Assembly (NCBI GenBank): GCA_009377495.1
Contig: WHTZ01000068.1
Location: forward strand, 1-34,761
Direction of reading: 5' to 3'
Origin: Luteitalea sp.
GTDB lineage: Bacteria > Acidobacteriota > Vicinamibacteria > Vicinamibacterales > Vicinamibacteraceae
Length of the DNA stretch: 34,761 bases
Part shown: positions 1 to 6,767 of the stretch, one piece after another
Layout: each line of letters starts with the position of its first letter
Position numbering within the stretch: position 1 is the first letter of the stretch
Position numbers and translations under genes: made by a program
Notes under the pieces: model-generated
Databases searched by the model: none
What the model saw: only the letters and a program-made list of their open reading frames with translations
What the model was told of the DNA's origin: nothing

Positions 1-1063
1 GGGCCTTTGGGTTCTTCGAGTACATCGGGATTCGGATCGCTGCCGAGCGGTTGCGCGCCGAGAGCGCGAGGTTGACCGGTGCCTCGAACCCAGGTACGAG
101 TCGGCGATAGGAATTGGTGGTCGGCGCTGCGAAGGCGAGAATCGACGGCGCGTGCTTGAGCAACCCGCCGGCCGCATGGAGCGCGAGGTCGCTCAGCGCG
201 GCGTACTTGTCGCCAGCAAAGAGCGGCTTGTTCCCCTTCCACAGCGAGATGTGCGTGTGCATACCGCTGCCGTTGTCTTCGAAGATCGGCTTCGGCATGA
301 ACGTGACGGTCTTGCCGTGGCGGCGCCCGACGTTCTTGCAAATGTACTTGTACCACATGAACTGATCGGCCATCTGCAGCAGCGGCGCGTACTGCATGTC
401 GATCTCGCTCTGTCCGCCGGTCGCGACCTCATGATGGTGTGCCTCGACAACGATGCCGACCTTTCGCATCTCGTACACCATGGCGCCGCGCAGGTCGTGA
501 TAGGTGTCGCTCGGGCTCACCGGAAAGTAGCCGCCCTTGAAGCTCGGTTTGTAACCAAGGTTCGGCTCCTCGATCCGCGCCGTGTTCCACGCACCTTCGA
601 TCGAGTCGATCTGGTAGTAGCCTCGGTGCTGGTTCTGCTCGTACCGTACTTCGTCGAAGATGAAGAACTCGGGCTCCGGCCCGATGTAGCAGACATCGCC
701 GACACCGGATTCGCGCAAATACGCCTCTGCCTTGCGTGCGATGTGTCGCGGGTCGCGAGTGAAATCGGCTCGCGTGACCGGGTCGACGATATCGGCAATA
801 ACGCTGACCGTCGGCCGCTGGAAGAAGGGGTCGAGGCGCGTCGTGGAGAGATCCGGAATCGCCAGCATGTCGGACTCGTGAATCCCCATCCACCCGCGAA
901 TAGAGGATCCGTCGAAGCCGAGCCCGTCCTCGAACGTGCTCGCAGTCCACGTGTCGATGGGAAAGGAACAGTGCTGCCACGTACCGAGCAGATCGACGAA
1001 CTTCAGGTCCACCATTTCCGCATCATGCTTCTTCGCGAAGTCGAAGAACTCATCGGGCTTCAT
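1..1063 (-). CDS. glnA: Glutamine synthetase type I (C-terminus beyond window)
   Basis: Makes glutamine from glutamate, ammonia and ATP in the cytoplasm; the central enzyme of nitrogen assimilation. 354 codons are visible from an ATG at 1063, and the reading frame runs off the left edge, so roughly the last quarter is missing. Visible family signatures are DGSSIRGW at residues 51-58, the metal/glutamate motif PEPEFFIFD, KPSFKGGYFPVSPSD, the ATP-binding KPIFEDNGSGMHTH, and NRSAAIRIP near the edge. The start is supported by AAGGAG at about 1070-1075, seven bases upstream. The overall type (about 470 residues, GSI-beta-like order of motifs) is inferred from the part seen. The adenylylated tyrosine lies outside the window, so regulation by adenylylation cannot be judged. 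No adjacent PII or transporter gene is visible on the upstream side. Confidence 0.96.
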   Translation of the reverse strand, partial: MKPDEFFDFAKKHDAEMVDLKFVDLLGTWQHCSFPIDTWTASTFEDGLGFDGSSIRGWMGIHESDMLAIPDLSTTRLDPFFQRPTVSVIADIVDPVTRADFTRDPRHIARKAEAYLRESGVGDVCYIGPEPEFFIFDEVRYEQNQHRGYYQIDSIEGAWNTARIEEPNLGYKPSFKGGYFPVSPSDTYHDLRGAMVYEMRKVGIVVEAHHHEVATGGQSEIDMQYAPLLQMADQFMWYKYICKNVGRRHGKTVTFMPKPIFEDNGSGMHTHISLWKGNKPLFAGDKYAALSDLALHAAGGLLKHAPSILAFAAPTTNSYRRLVPGFEAPVNLALSARNRSAAIRIPMYSKNPKA

Positions 1064-1281
1064 ACCGGGCTCCTTACCACACGCCCCACGGCGCGGTTGC
1101 TTCGTTACTGTGGAGTTGCTAGCTCACGACGGATACATCCTAGCGCCTCAGGGCAGGGTACGTGAAGAAGAGAACGCGCCGGTGATATGCGACACGCGTT
1201 CTTGTTGAACGCCGGAACCTTCGAAGGCGTAGTGTTTGTTGCGAAAAGCCACAAAAGCGTCGCAAGCACTCCCCGGGTGCC
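1064..1281. other. Intergenic stretch upstream of glnA
   Basis: About 220 bases between the glnA start and the first recognisable TPR codons. I see no gene and no convincing -35/-10 pair. The glnA Shine-Dalgarno lies at its left end. The right part may be eroded upstream sequence of the TPR pseudogene. Confidence 0.4.
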
Positions 1282-1738
1282 GGTCAGTACGAGGAGGCCG
1301 TGAAGTCTTTGTGCGCCGCGGCAGACCTCGCGCCGGCCGATCCGCGACCGTACGAGTTCCTTGGCGAGATGTACGGTGTCTCTCCGGATCTCGCGGAGGA
1401 GGTCACCGAGCGCCTGGCGCGTTACGTCCAAATAGAGCCGAAGAACGCCCGCGCGCACTATTACTACGCGATGAATCTTTGGAAGGGCCAGCGCAGCAGT
1501 CCGGCGACGTTAGGCGAGCTGGATCGGGTTGAAAAGCACCTGAAAGAGGTAGTCACCCTCGATCCCACGCTCGCGCACGGCTTTCTGCAGCTCGGCACCC
1601 TGTATGCCGACCGGCACCGGGATCCAGAGGCGCGCGTATCAGAGCACTGGTGAGAAAGCGCTCGCGGCGAAGGAGCTTGAAGTATTCCGACAGCTCAAGG
1701 CCAAGGGCGCGGAGTCTGGTGACACGGTCAAGAAGTGA
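1282..1738 (+). pseudogene. Decayed TPR-repeat protein gene (N-terminus lost, frameshifted)
   Basis: The frame at 1282-1653 reads as tetratricopeptide helices: GQYEEAVKS, then ADLAPADPRPYEFLGEMY, ARYVQIEPKNARAHYYYAMN and VVTLDPTLAHGFLQLGTLYA. These are the xxP-spaced helix pairs typical of TPRs. At 1651-1653 this frame stops. A different frame continues immediately with EKALAAKELEVFRQLKAKGA and ends at TGA 1736-1738, which is a typical C-terminal TPR helix. One indel near 1620-1650 would join the two into a normal C-terminus. There is no signal peptide or credible start upstream; GTG 1300 sits inside a repeat. I read this as the 3' remnant of a larger TPR protein. A sequencing indel could explain the frameshift but not the missing N-terminus. 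Confidence 0.7.
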
Positions 1739-1757
1739 AAAGACGGTGCGTGCGCCT

Positions 1758-1777
1758 GGCGCCCCTAAAGGGGCGCC
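1758..1777. repeat. Hairpin with TAAA loop and CTACG tail
   Basis: A perfect 8-bp stem (GGCGCCCC / GGGGCGCC) closes a TAAA loop and is followed directly by CTACG. It has the same architecture as hairpins at 8480 and 27582 with unrelated stems. It lies between the TPR remnant and the convergent propeller gene, where it could end transcription, but there is no U-tract. Confidence 0.6.
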
Positions 1778-1813
1778 CTACGCCCGTTGTTGCTCGGTAG
1801 CCGACCCGAGCGA

Positions 1814-3145
1814 TTAGCTCGAGGCAATGCAGTAAAGATATCGGTGGCCGCGCAGGAAGATTTCCTTGTCCACCAATGCGGGCGAGGCATCGAAGCTGTC
1901 GTCGAGCGTGTTGGTGGCAAGAACCTCGTAAGTCGGGCCGTGGCGGATGACCACGGTCTTCCCGTCCTTACCCGGAATGTAGACGCGTCCACTGGCCCCG
2001 ACCGGAGACGCAAAGACCTCCGGCGCGTCCTCCAGCCGCTGGAGCTGGTAATGCGGCTTGCCCGTGCGCGCGTCGAAGGCTGACAGGATTCCCGAGTTGC
2101 TCTTGAGCAGATACAGAATGTTCTCGTACAGGAGCGGCGAGGGGATATACGGCGTGTCGCGATCGAGCGTCCAGACGAGCGCATCCGATCCGGTGATGTC
2201 ATCGTGCGCCTTCGCGAGACGAATCGCTTTGAGGTTGCTGCCACGGAACCCGCTCGTCACGAACACCATCCCGTCGGCTGCCACGGGCGACGGGATGGGA
2301 TTCATCGTCACGCCCTCGCTTTCCCAGACCAGCTCACCGGTCTCGAGGTCATAGCTCCGCACGCGATTCATCGCGCTGGTGACGACCTGCGCACGGCCCT
2401 CGTGCTCGACGATGAGCGGCGTCGCCCACGAGTCGATTTCATCGCGAGCGGCGCGCCAGATCTCCTTGCCGGTCAGCGCATCGAGCGCCACGATGAACGA
2501 GTCACCCTGATGATCCCAGACGATGACCAGGCGATCGTCATAGAGGGCCGGCGTGCTCCCCTCGCCGAACTGGTTCCGCATCTTCTTGTCGCCGAGGTCC
2601 TTCTGCCAAAGCAGCGTGCCCTCCATATCGTAGGCGTAGAGACCGCGCGACTCGAAGGACGCAAAGACCCGCTCGCCGTCGGTGACCGCCGAGCTCGACG
2701 CCCACGTGCCGTGGTCCTGATGTGCCCCTTCGTGAGGCGCTTCCTCCTTGGCCACCCGTTCCCAGACGACGCGGCCAGTGCTTCGGTCGAGAGCCAAGAC
2801 GGTGAAGCGGTGAACCGCTCTGGGTTCGTCGCCCCCTCTCGGTGCATGTGACCGATCGCCTGAGACCTCATTCGGAACGGCGGTCAAGACAAAGAGCCGA
2901 TCGTCCCAGATGACAGGTGTTGCCGATCCGCGTCCCGGGATCTCCACTTTCCATCGGATGTTCTTCGTCTCGCTCCATTCGACGGGCGGATCGGCCCGTT
3001 TCGAGGTGCCCGTCGCATCCGGGCCGCGCCACTGCGGCCAAAAGCGTTCGGCCGCCGGATCCGGGGCAGCCAGGACGGACGCGAGCAGCCCAACAGCGCC
3101 GCCGACTGCCAAAGCGGGTATTCGTATGGCTGGTATTGTCACCAT
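1814..3145 (-). CDS. Secreted BamB/PQQ-like beta-propeller protein
   Basis: 443 residues. An N-terminal hydrophobic signal (about residues 8-27, ending ...LLASVLAAPDPA) suggests export. The rest is a run of WD/PQQ-type propeller blades, recognisable by repeated VxALDxxTGxxxW segments: LALDRSTGRVVWERV, VALDALTGKEIWRAA, RSYDLETGELVWES and SAFDARTGKPHYQL. The opening FWPQWRGPDATGTS is the hallmark of secreted 'PQQ-binding-like repeat' proteins common in Acidobacteria and Planctomycetes. No dehydrogenase catalytic domain or haem motif is present, so an enzyme activity is not claimed; a scaffold or binding role is likelier. The start is supported by AGGAGG just upstream (plus-strand 3148-3157). 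It follows the toroid protein gene by 45 bases on the same strand, probably one operon. Confidence 0.85.
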   Translation of the reverse strand: MVTIPAIRIPALAVGGAVGLLASVLAAPDPAAERFWPQWRGPDATGTSKRADPPVEWSETKNIRWKVEIPGRGSATPVIWDDRLFVLTAVPNEVSGDRSHAPRGGDEPRAVHRFTVLALDRSTGRVVWERVAKEEAPHEGAHQDHGTWASSSAVTDGERVFASFESRGLYAYDMEGTLLWQKDLGDKKMRNQFGEGSTPALYDDRLVIVWDHQGDSFIVALDALTGKEIWRAARDEIDSWATPLIVEHEGRAQVVTSAMNRVRSYDLETGELVWESEGVTMNPIPSPVAADGMVFVTSGFRGSNLKAIRLAKAHDDITGSDALVWTLDRDTPYIPSPLLYENILYLLKSNSGILSAFDARTGKPHYQLQRLEDAPEVFASPVGASGRVYIPGKDGKTVVIRHGPTYEVLATNTLDDSFDASPALVDKEIFLRGHRYLYCIASS

Positions 3146-3190
3146 CCCTCCTCCTGGATATTTACGACGGAAGCCGCGGTAGCATGTCTC

Positions 3191-5344
3191 TCAGTTGCGT
3201 TCCGCGGTCCAAGTCGTCGACACCATTGCTTCCTGGCCGGTCTCGACGAAGCGCAATCGTGCCACGACCTCAGCGCGCGCGACCCCGCTTGGCATGTCCG
3301 CGATAAAGTACTCGTCGGCCAGCTTTCCCTCGTCGTTCGGTTCCGTGACCGGCCGAGGCTCGAGTCGCCGCCCATTGATCGTCAGGTCGACCAGCTCCGT
3401 CACCGGGTCAAGCGGCAGACCGTGCGGCGTGTTGTGACGCCATCGTCGCACGCGGACCGCAGTGCCGTGTGACGGCGCGCCCACCTCGAACGCAGACTCG
3501 GCGGTGAGGACAGCCAGCGCTGCTGCGGGGCGCCGAATCGCTTCCCCTTGCCCCTCGCCCCTCGCCCCTCGCCCCTCCTTTTCCCACCACCGCCACCGGG
3601 ACTCCCGCTCGCTAACGAACCGCCGGACCTCGGGTGAGCCGCCAGCCATCCTGGTCCGCCATCCCGTCACCGCGTCGTGACGCACCGTCATGACGAGCTG
3701 CCGATCGAGCGCCTCGAGAAGGCCCGACCAGGTGGGCTCGCGCGCGAGAAACAGTGTGCGGAATCCGGTCACCTGATCGCCTAGCCACCAGGGCTCGTTG
3801 GTGTGTGCATCCATCAGCGTGACGAACGGCAGGCGGCCGTACCAACAGTGAAGAAACGGCTGTGAGTGCAGGAAGTTCTCGTTGCCGAAGTGAAAGGCAC
3901 TAATGGCGGCGTATGTGCCCCGATCGCACGCTTCGTCCAGCAGCACGCGGGTGAGCTCTTCGTTCTCGTTGAACTGCCAGATCATGCGCCCACGGCCACG
4001 CCGGAGGGCCGCAATGCGCGTGTCGCGAAAGGCTGTCCACGGGTGAGGGGATTGCTTGTCGGCCATCGAGGGTCCGATGTCACCGGCGGCTGGCGCGACC
4101 AGATCCGCAAGGTGGCTGTACGTGCCGAGCCCAGGTACGTGCACATAGGTGCCATATTCCTCATCTCCCCGCGCAAAGATGACCGGAACCTGTCGTCGAT
4201 CCGCTGCCCGTTGGGCCGCTTGAGTCCAATCAGGTGCGCTGTTCTTCGCGGTCCAAATGTGCACCTTCAATGCCTCGGCTAACGTCACCGCATCCTCGGG
4301 ACTCCCCTGACCGGGTGCTTGAATGTGAACCGTGAACACGTCGAACGAGCTGGGGATGGCGACAGACGCCCGATGGCGCACTCGCGGCGGGCTGGGGCGG
4401 AGATGGTTCAGCGCCGCCAAGGCGTCGAGCGCGTAGTACGTGGCCAGCGGATTCGGCTCGCCTCCCGCGCGATCGACCCAGCCACCTGACTCGTGGTGAA
4501 GTCCCTCGAGGTACGAGACGGCACCTTGCACGTCGGTGGGTTGGGATCCGCAGAGGGACAGTGCGCGCACGGCGGCCCATGTGTAGACGACCTGGTCAAC
4601 AGCGGCGAGTGTGGGCGTGGGCTGATAGGTGAAGCCGCCATTTGGCCGTTGACACGCCCGCAGCCATTCCACGAGCTCGGAGGACGAAGCGTCGAGCGGC
4701 AGGCCGAGACTTTCGAGCGCCCACAAGCCCCACAGCGTGTTCATCACGTGGCCATCGCTTCCATCAATTCCTGGTGTGTTGTTGAACGTGCCGTTGGGTC
4801 GCCGTCGGCTCAGCACGTACTCGCGCCATGCCGTATCCGAATCTCGCGAGATCCCGAGTAGGTGACGGCAGCGGATGGCCATGGCCTGGTGTTGAAAGAC
4901 CGGATTGCCGTCGAGCTCGTAGGCTTCGGTGAACTTCGCCGGCTCGGTCCAGGTATTTGCCAGCGAGACGAAGCGGTCTACGGCTTCGCCCAGCCACAGC
5001 AGGGTCTGTACCTGTTCGTAGTCGAAGCGCCACAGCGGCCGCTCTGTGCGCCGTCGCTCGGGCACGGGATACGTCGTCTGCACAAATCGGGCGACCATCG
5101 TCGCGTTCGGCACGTCGATCTTCAACAGACGAAAGCAGCCAACGGCTGCAAACGTTGGCGTCAGCGTCGCGGTGTCGTCGTCCGGCCAGCCAAAAGCGCC
5201 TTCGGGACGCGCCAGGCTCTGCAAATATGACACGACCCGTTCGAAGCTGGTCGCGCGAGGTTGTGCGTGAGATGCGAGCGTGCCCGCGCACGCGATGGCA
5301 CCGGTGATGAGAAACGTGCGCCGATCGAAGCTGGTGTCGGACAT
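3191..5344 (-). CDS. Tat-exported prenyltransferase-like toroid protein with PHP-like C-terminal region
   Basis: 717 residues. The N-terminus has a twin-arginine signal (DRRTFLITGA, arginines 8-9, then a hydrophobic stretch ending ASHA), so it is probably exported folded. Residues about 30-320 carry several QRPNGGF / GGWVDR-type repeats (RRRPNGTF, QRPNGGFTY, HESGGWVD), as in squalene-hopene cyclase and prenyltransferase alpha/alpha toroids. The DxDD acid motif of cyclases is not apparent, so this is a fold match rather than an activity. Residues about 335-570 differ. FTVHIQAPGQGSPEDA, VTLMDAHTNEPWW and LFLAREPTWSGLLEALDRQ are reminiscent of secreted PHP/CehA-type metallohydrolases (tentative). 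Residues about 589-601 (GRGARGEGQGEA) are encoded by a heptamer array and look like an insertion. GGAGG at 5349-5353 supports the start. Confidence 0.75.
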   Translation of the reverse strand: MSDTSFDRRTFLITGAIACAGTLASHAQPRATSFERVVSYLQSLARPEGAFGWPDDDTATLTPTFAAVGCFRLLKIDVPNATMVARFVQTTYPVPERRRTERPLWRFDYEQVQTLLWLGEAVDRFVSLANTWTEPAKFTEAYELDGNPVFQHQAMAIRCRHLLGISRDSDTAWREYVLSRRRPNGTFNNTPGIDGSDGHVMNTLWGLWALESLGLPLDASSSELVEWLRACQRPNGGFTYQPTPTLAAVDQVVYTWAAVRALSLCGSQPTDVQGAVSYLEGLHHESGGWVDRAGGEPNPLATYYALDALAALNHLRPSPPRVRHRASVAIPSSFDVFTVHIQAPGQGSPEDAVTLAEALKVHIWTAKNSAPDWTQAAQRAADRRQVPVIFARGDEEYGTYVHVPGLGTYSHLADLVAPAAGDIGPSMADKQSPHPWTAFRDTRIAALRRGRGRMIWQFNENEELTRVLLDEACDRGTYAAISAFHFGNENFLHSQPFLHCWYGRLPFVTLMDAHTNEPWWLGDQVTGFRTLFLAREPTWSGLLEALDRQLVMTVRHDAVTGWRTRMAGGSPEVRRFVSERESRWRWWEKEGRGARGEGQGEAIRRPAAALAVLTAESAFEVGAPSHGTAVRVRRWRHNTPHGLPLDPVTELVDLTINGRRLEPRPVTEPNDEGKLADEYFIADMPSGVARAEVVARLRFVETGQEAMVSTTWTAERN
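3544..3578. repeat. In-frame heptamer tandem array (CCCCTYG x5)
   Basis: Five consecutive 7-bp units on the plus strand: CCCCTTG, three copies of CCCCTCG, and CCCCTCC. On the coding (minus) strand these read as GAGGGGC-type units and add about 12 low-complexity Gly/Arg/Glu residues to the toroid protein without a stop. The heptamer differs by one base from the GAGGTGC unit of the array at 24796. Confidence 0.85.
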
Positions 5345-5440
5345 GGGCCTCCGCCTAAGCTAACGGGTGATCATCGGTTGCGCGTGCATTATCGCTTCGG
5401 CCTTCGTCGGCATTGTAAATAGCCTGTGGCGTTCGGCTTA

Positions 5441-5485
5441 GGATTCGTCTGGAAATAGGTGGCACACTTATTTCCAGACGAGTCC
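5441..5485. repeat. REP-like palindrome (CGTCTGGAAATA arms)
   Basis: 17-bp arms GGATTCGTCTGGAAATA (5441-5457) and TATTTCCAGACGAGTCC (5469-5485) pair with one mismatch around an 11-base centre. The TTAGG-like flanks also partly mirror each other. It has the form of a mobile palindromic repeat; a related pair of half-sites follows at 5586-5611. Confidence 0.75.
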
Positions 5486-5583
5486 TTAGGCTGTGGATGG
5501 CGACGTCCGGCAAACGGGAACTGTCCACGCCTCCACGGCTTCCAGGCAGGGAACCGCGGGGCCTCTTCGGCGGTAAGCACCTT

Positions 5584-5614
5584 TAGGACTCGTCTGGGTG
5601 GGGACGAATCCTTT
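5584..5614. repeat. Second copy of the GGAYTCGTC palindrome
   Basis: TTAGGACTCGTC and GACGAATCCTTT (5584-5595 / 5604-5614) form an inverted repeat around TGGGTGGG. The half-site GGACTCGTCTGG (5586-5597) matches the arm at 5441-5452 with one change. Together with the first palindrome this makes a two-element cluster about 175 bp long, like a BIME. Confidence 0.65.
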
Positions 5615-5669
5615 AGAGCGCGCGGATGGATCTGCTGCAGCGGTTTGCGGCTGGTGGCAGGGTGAGGGC

Positions 5670-5807
5670 GTGATCGCTCACCTACTCGTCGTTCTGTACG
5701 AGGAGCCGACATTGCGCCGACTGTTCGGGGTCGACTACGAGGCGTATTGTCAATCTGTGCCGCGCTGGATACCGACATGGCGCCGACCGCGGGCTATGCT
5801 AGGTTAG
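5670..5807 (+). pseudogene. Remnant of an isoprenylcysteine methyltransferase-family gene
   Basis: The open frame reads GVIAHLLVVLYEEPTLRRLF followed by GVDYEAYCQSVPRWIPTW. This matches the conserved C-terminus of the ICMT/PEMT-like membrane methyltransferases (EEP-x-L-x-x-x-F-G-x-x-Y-x-x-Y-x-x-x-V-P-R-W-x-P). Nothing resembling the N-terminal membrane helices or the SAM-contacting part precedes it. The upstream sequence is instead the palindrome cluster ending at 5614. I infer that the 5' part of the gene was lost or replaced when the repeats arrived. Confidence 0.65.
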
Positions 5808-5837
5808 AACGTGCACCTTGAGGAGACGGGCAGGCTG

Positions 5838-6017
5838 ATGGGGAGCAACCACTTACTCACGAGAGAACCGTCACGGGCGACATCCCGTGAGCGCCCGTTC
5901 ACGTCTGAAGCTCGTCGTCTGTCGACGAAAGATCTCGCGGCCGAGCTCGGACGGTTCTTCGGCGATCACTCCGACGGCGTGGTCCGCCGTGTCAAGCTCG
6001 ACGCGATCGCGCGATGA
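5838..6017 (+). CDS. Small hypothetical ORF, 59 residues
   Basis: ATG at 5838 is preceded by a purine-rich stretch (GAGGAGACGGGCAGG). The C-terminal half, RRLSTKDLAAELGRFFGDHS, is a plausible amphipathic helix. It is faintly like the start of YqjE/holin-type proteins, but too short to assign. Its stop overlaps the start of the next short ORF (ATGA at 6014-6017). It could be a real leader-sized protein or a decayed gene in the remnant region. Confidence 0.25.
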   Translation: MGSNHLLTREPSRATSRERPFTSEARRLSTKDLAAELGRFFGDHSDGVVRRVKLDAIAR

Positions 6018-6112
6018 CGGGGCTCGTTGAGCGATTGGTGGATCTGCGCCGACACTTAGGATTCCTCGAGGTTGTGCGAGCGATCGAGGAATCAGATGTG
6101 CAAGGGGCGTGA
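6014..6112 (+). CDS. Tiny ORF, 32 residues, coupled to the preceding one
   Basis: Starts in an ATGA overlap with the 59-residue ORF and encodes MTGLVERLVDLRRHLGFLEV followed by a short acidic tail, a single leucine-rich helix. No family is recognised. The ORF spans the 6060-6093 inverted repeat. Kept only because of the overlap architecture. Confidence 0.2.
   Translation: MTGLVERLVDLRRHLGFLEVVRAIEESDVQGA
6060..6093. repeat. 10-bp inverted repeat
   Basis: GATTCCTCGA (6060-6069) and TCGAGGAATC (6084-6093) are perfect complements around 14 bases. It could be a hairpin terminator-like structure or a small repeat; no U-run follows. Confidence 0.45.
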
Positions 6113-6149
6113 CCCGAGCAGTCAGGTAGCCGCTCGGCGCCAGGCTGCG

Positions 6150-6629
6150 CTACGGCTCTGACGACTTCCGCGTCTCGAGATCGACCTCGTTCAGCGGCAC
6201 GTCCCAGTGGGCATCGAGGAGCTCGAAGCGTTCGCGCTCTTCGTCCTGCCAGATGGTGAAGTCTTCGTACAGCTTTCGCGCGATTGCGATTTCGTCTATC
6301 GGCTGCACGAGCGCTGCGGTGCTCTTGAACGTCAGCGCGACGGCGAACGTCCAGTCGGCTCGACCGTCGCCGTGATACGTCGGCACGTATGTCTTGATAG
6401 ACACGAGGCGCGAGCCGAGCTGTTCCTTCAGAACTGGATAGTGGTTCTTCTGAAAGAGGTCGAGGAACCGTTCCTGGGCTCCCCACTTCACCCTGTAGAA
6501 GTACCAGACCGTCCGCGGGGCGTCCTCCGGGCCGCTGGTCTGAGGCGCCGGCGCCTGTGCGGTGAGCATCCCTCCCGGCAGCAGGAGCGCTGCCACTATC
6601 GTGAACATCAGAGCGCGCTTGATTCGCAT
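6150..6629 (-). CDS. Small exported protein of unknown function
   Basis: 159 residues with a clear signal peptide (MRIKR, hydrophobic core to about residue 24, cleavage near LTAQA). The mature part has TVWYFYRVKWGAQERFLDLF and LVSIKTYVPTYHGDGRADW, followed by a helix-rich C-terminus. The spacing is reminiscent of a ferredoxin-like dimeric alpha/beta barrel (EthD/NIPSNAP-type), but I do not recognise a family. GGAGGGG at 6632-6638 supports the ATG at 6629. A 19-bp-arm palindrome begins only a few bases upstream of this Shine-Dalgarno, so it would be in the mRNA leader. It is divergent from the GMC flavoprotein. Confidence 0.7.
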   Translation of the reverse strand: MRIKRALMFTIVAALLLPGGMLTAQAPAPQTSGPEDAPRTVWYFYRVKWGAQERFLDLFQKNHYPVLKEQLGSRLVSIKTYVPTYHGDGRADWTFAVALTFKSTAALVQPIDEIAIARKLYEDFTIWQDEERERFELLDAHWDVPLNEVDLETRKSSEP

Positions 6630-6642
6630 GGCCCCTCCAAAG

Positions 6643-6700
6643 GATGCCTGTCATCTTTTCTCATTTTCACCCATCTTCCTAAGAAAAGATGACAGGCATC
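6643..6700. repeat. REP-like palindrome (GATGCCTGTCATC arms)
   Basis: Perfect 19-bp arms GATGCCTGTCATCTTTTCT (6643-6661) and its complement (6682-6700) flank a 20-base AT-richer centre. The arm contains a GACAG core flanked by complementary GATG...CATC, the same plan as the GGGGACAGGCCCC palindrome at 14637. It occupies the shared upstream region of two divergent genes. Confidence 0.85.
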
Positions 6701-6767
6701 TTTGCAGGCATCCCGCTCTTGCATTAAGCTCCGAGCCAAGCAGCGGCCGAGGCAAGGAGGGTTGGTT

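Larger units (their letters stand above)
5345..6149. other. Gene-poor region with repeats and gene remnants
   Basis: About 800 bases lacking a full-length gene between the toroid gene and the small exported protein. It holds a cluster of related inverted repeats (5441-5614), the tail of a lost methyltransferase gene (5670-5807), two very short overlapping ORFs (5838-6112) and a 10-bp-arm inverted repeat (6060-6093). It reads as a graveyard or insertion hot spot rather than a functional locus. Confidence 0.6.

Noticed and set aside
152..1165. 337-residue plus-strand open frame over glnA
   Set aside because: Antisense shadow of glutamine synthetase; the minus-strand frame has all GS motifs, this one has none.
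6702..6767. N-terminal extension of the GMC protein
   Set aside because: Starts at the palindrome edge, no similarity, and the good Shine-Dalgarno points to GTG 6768.
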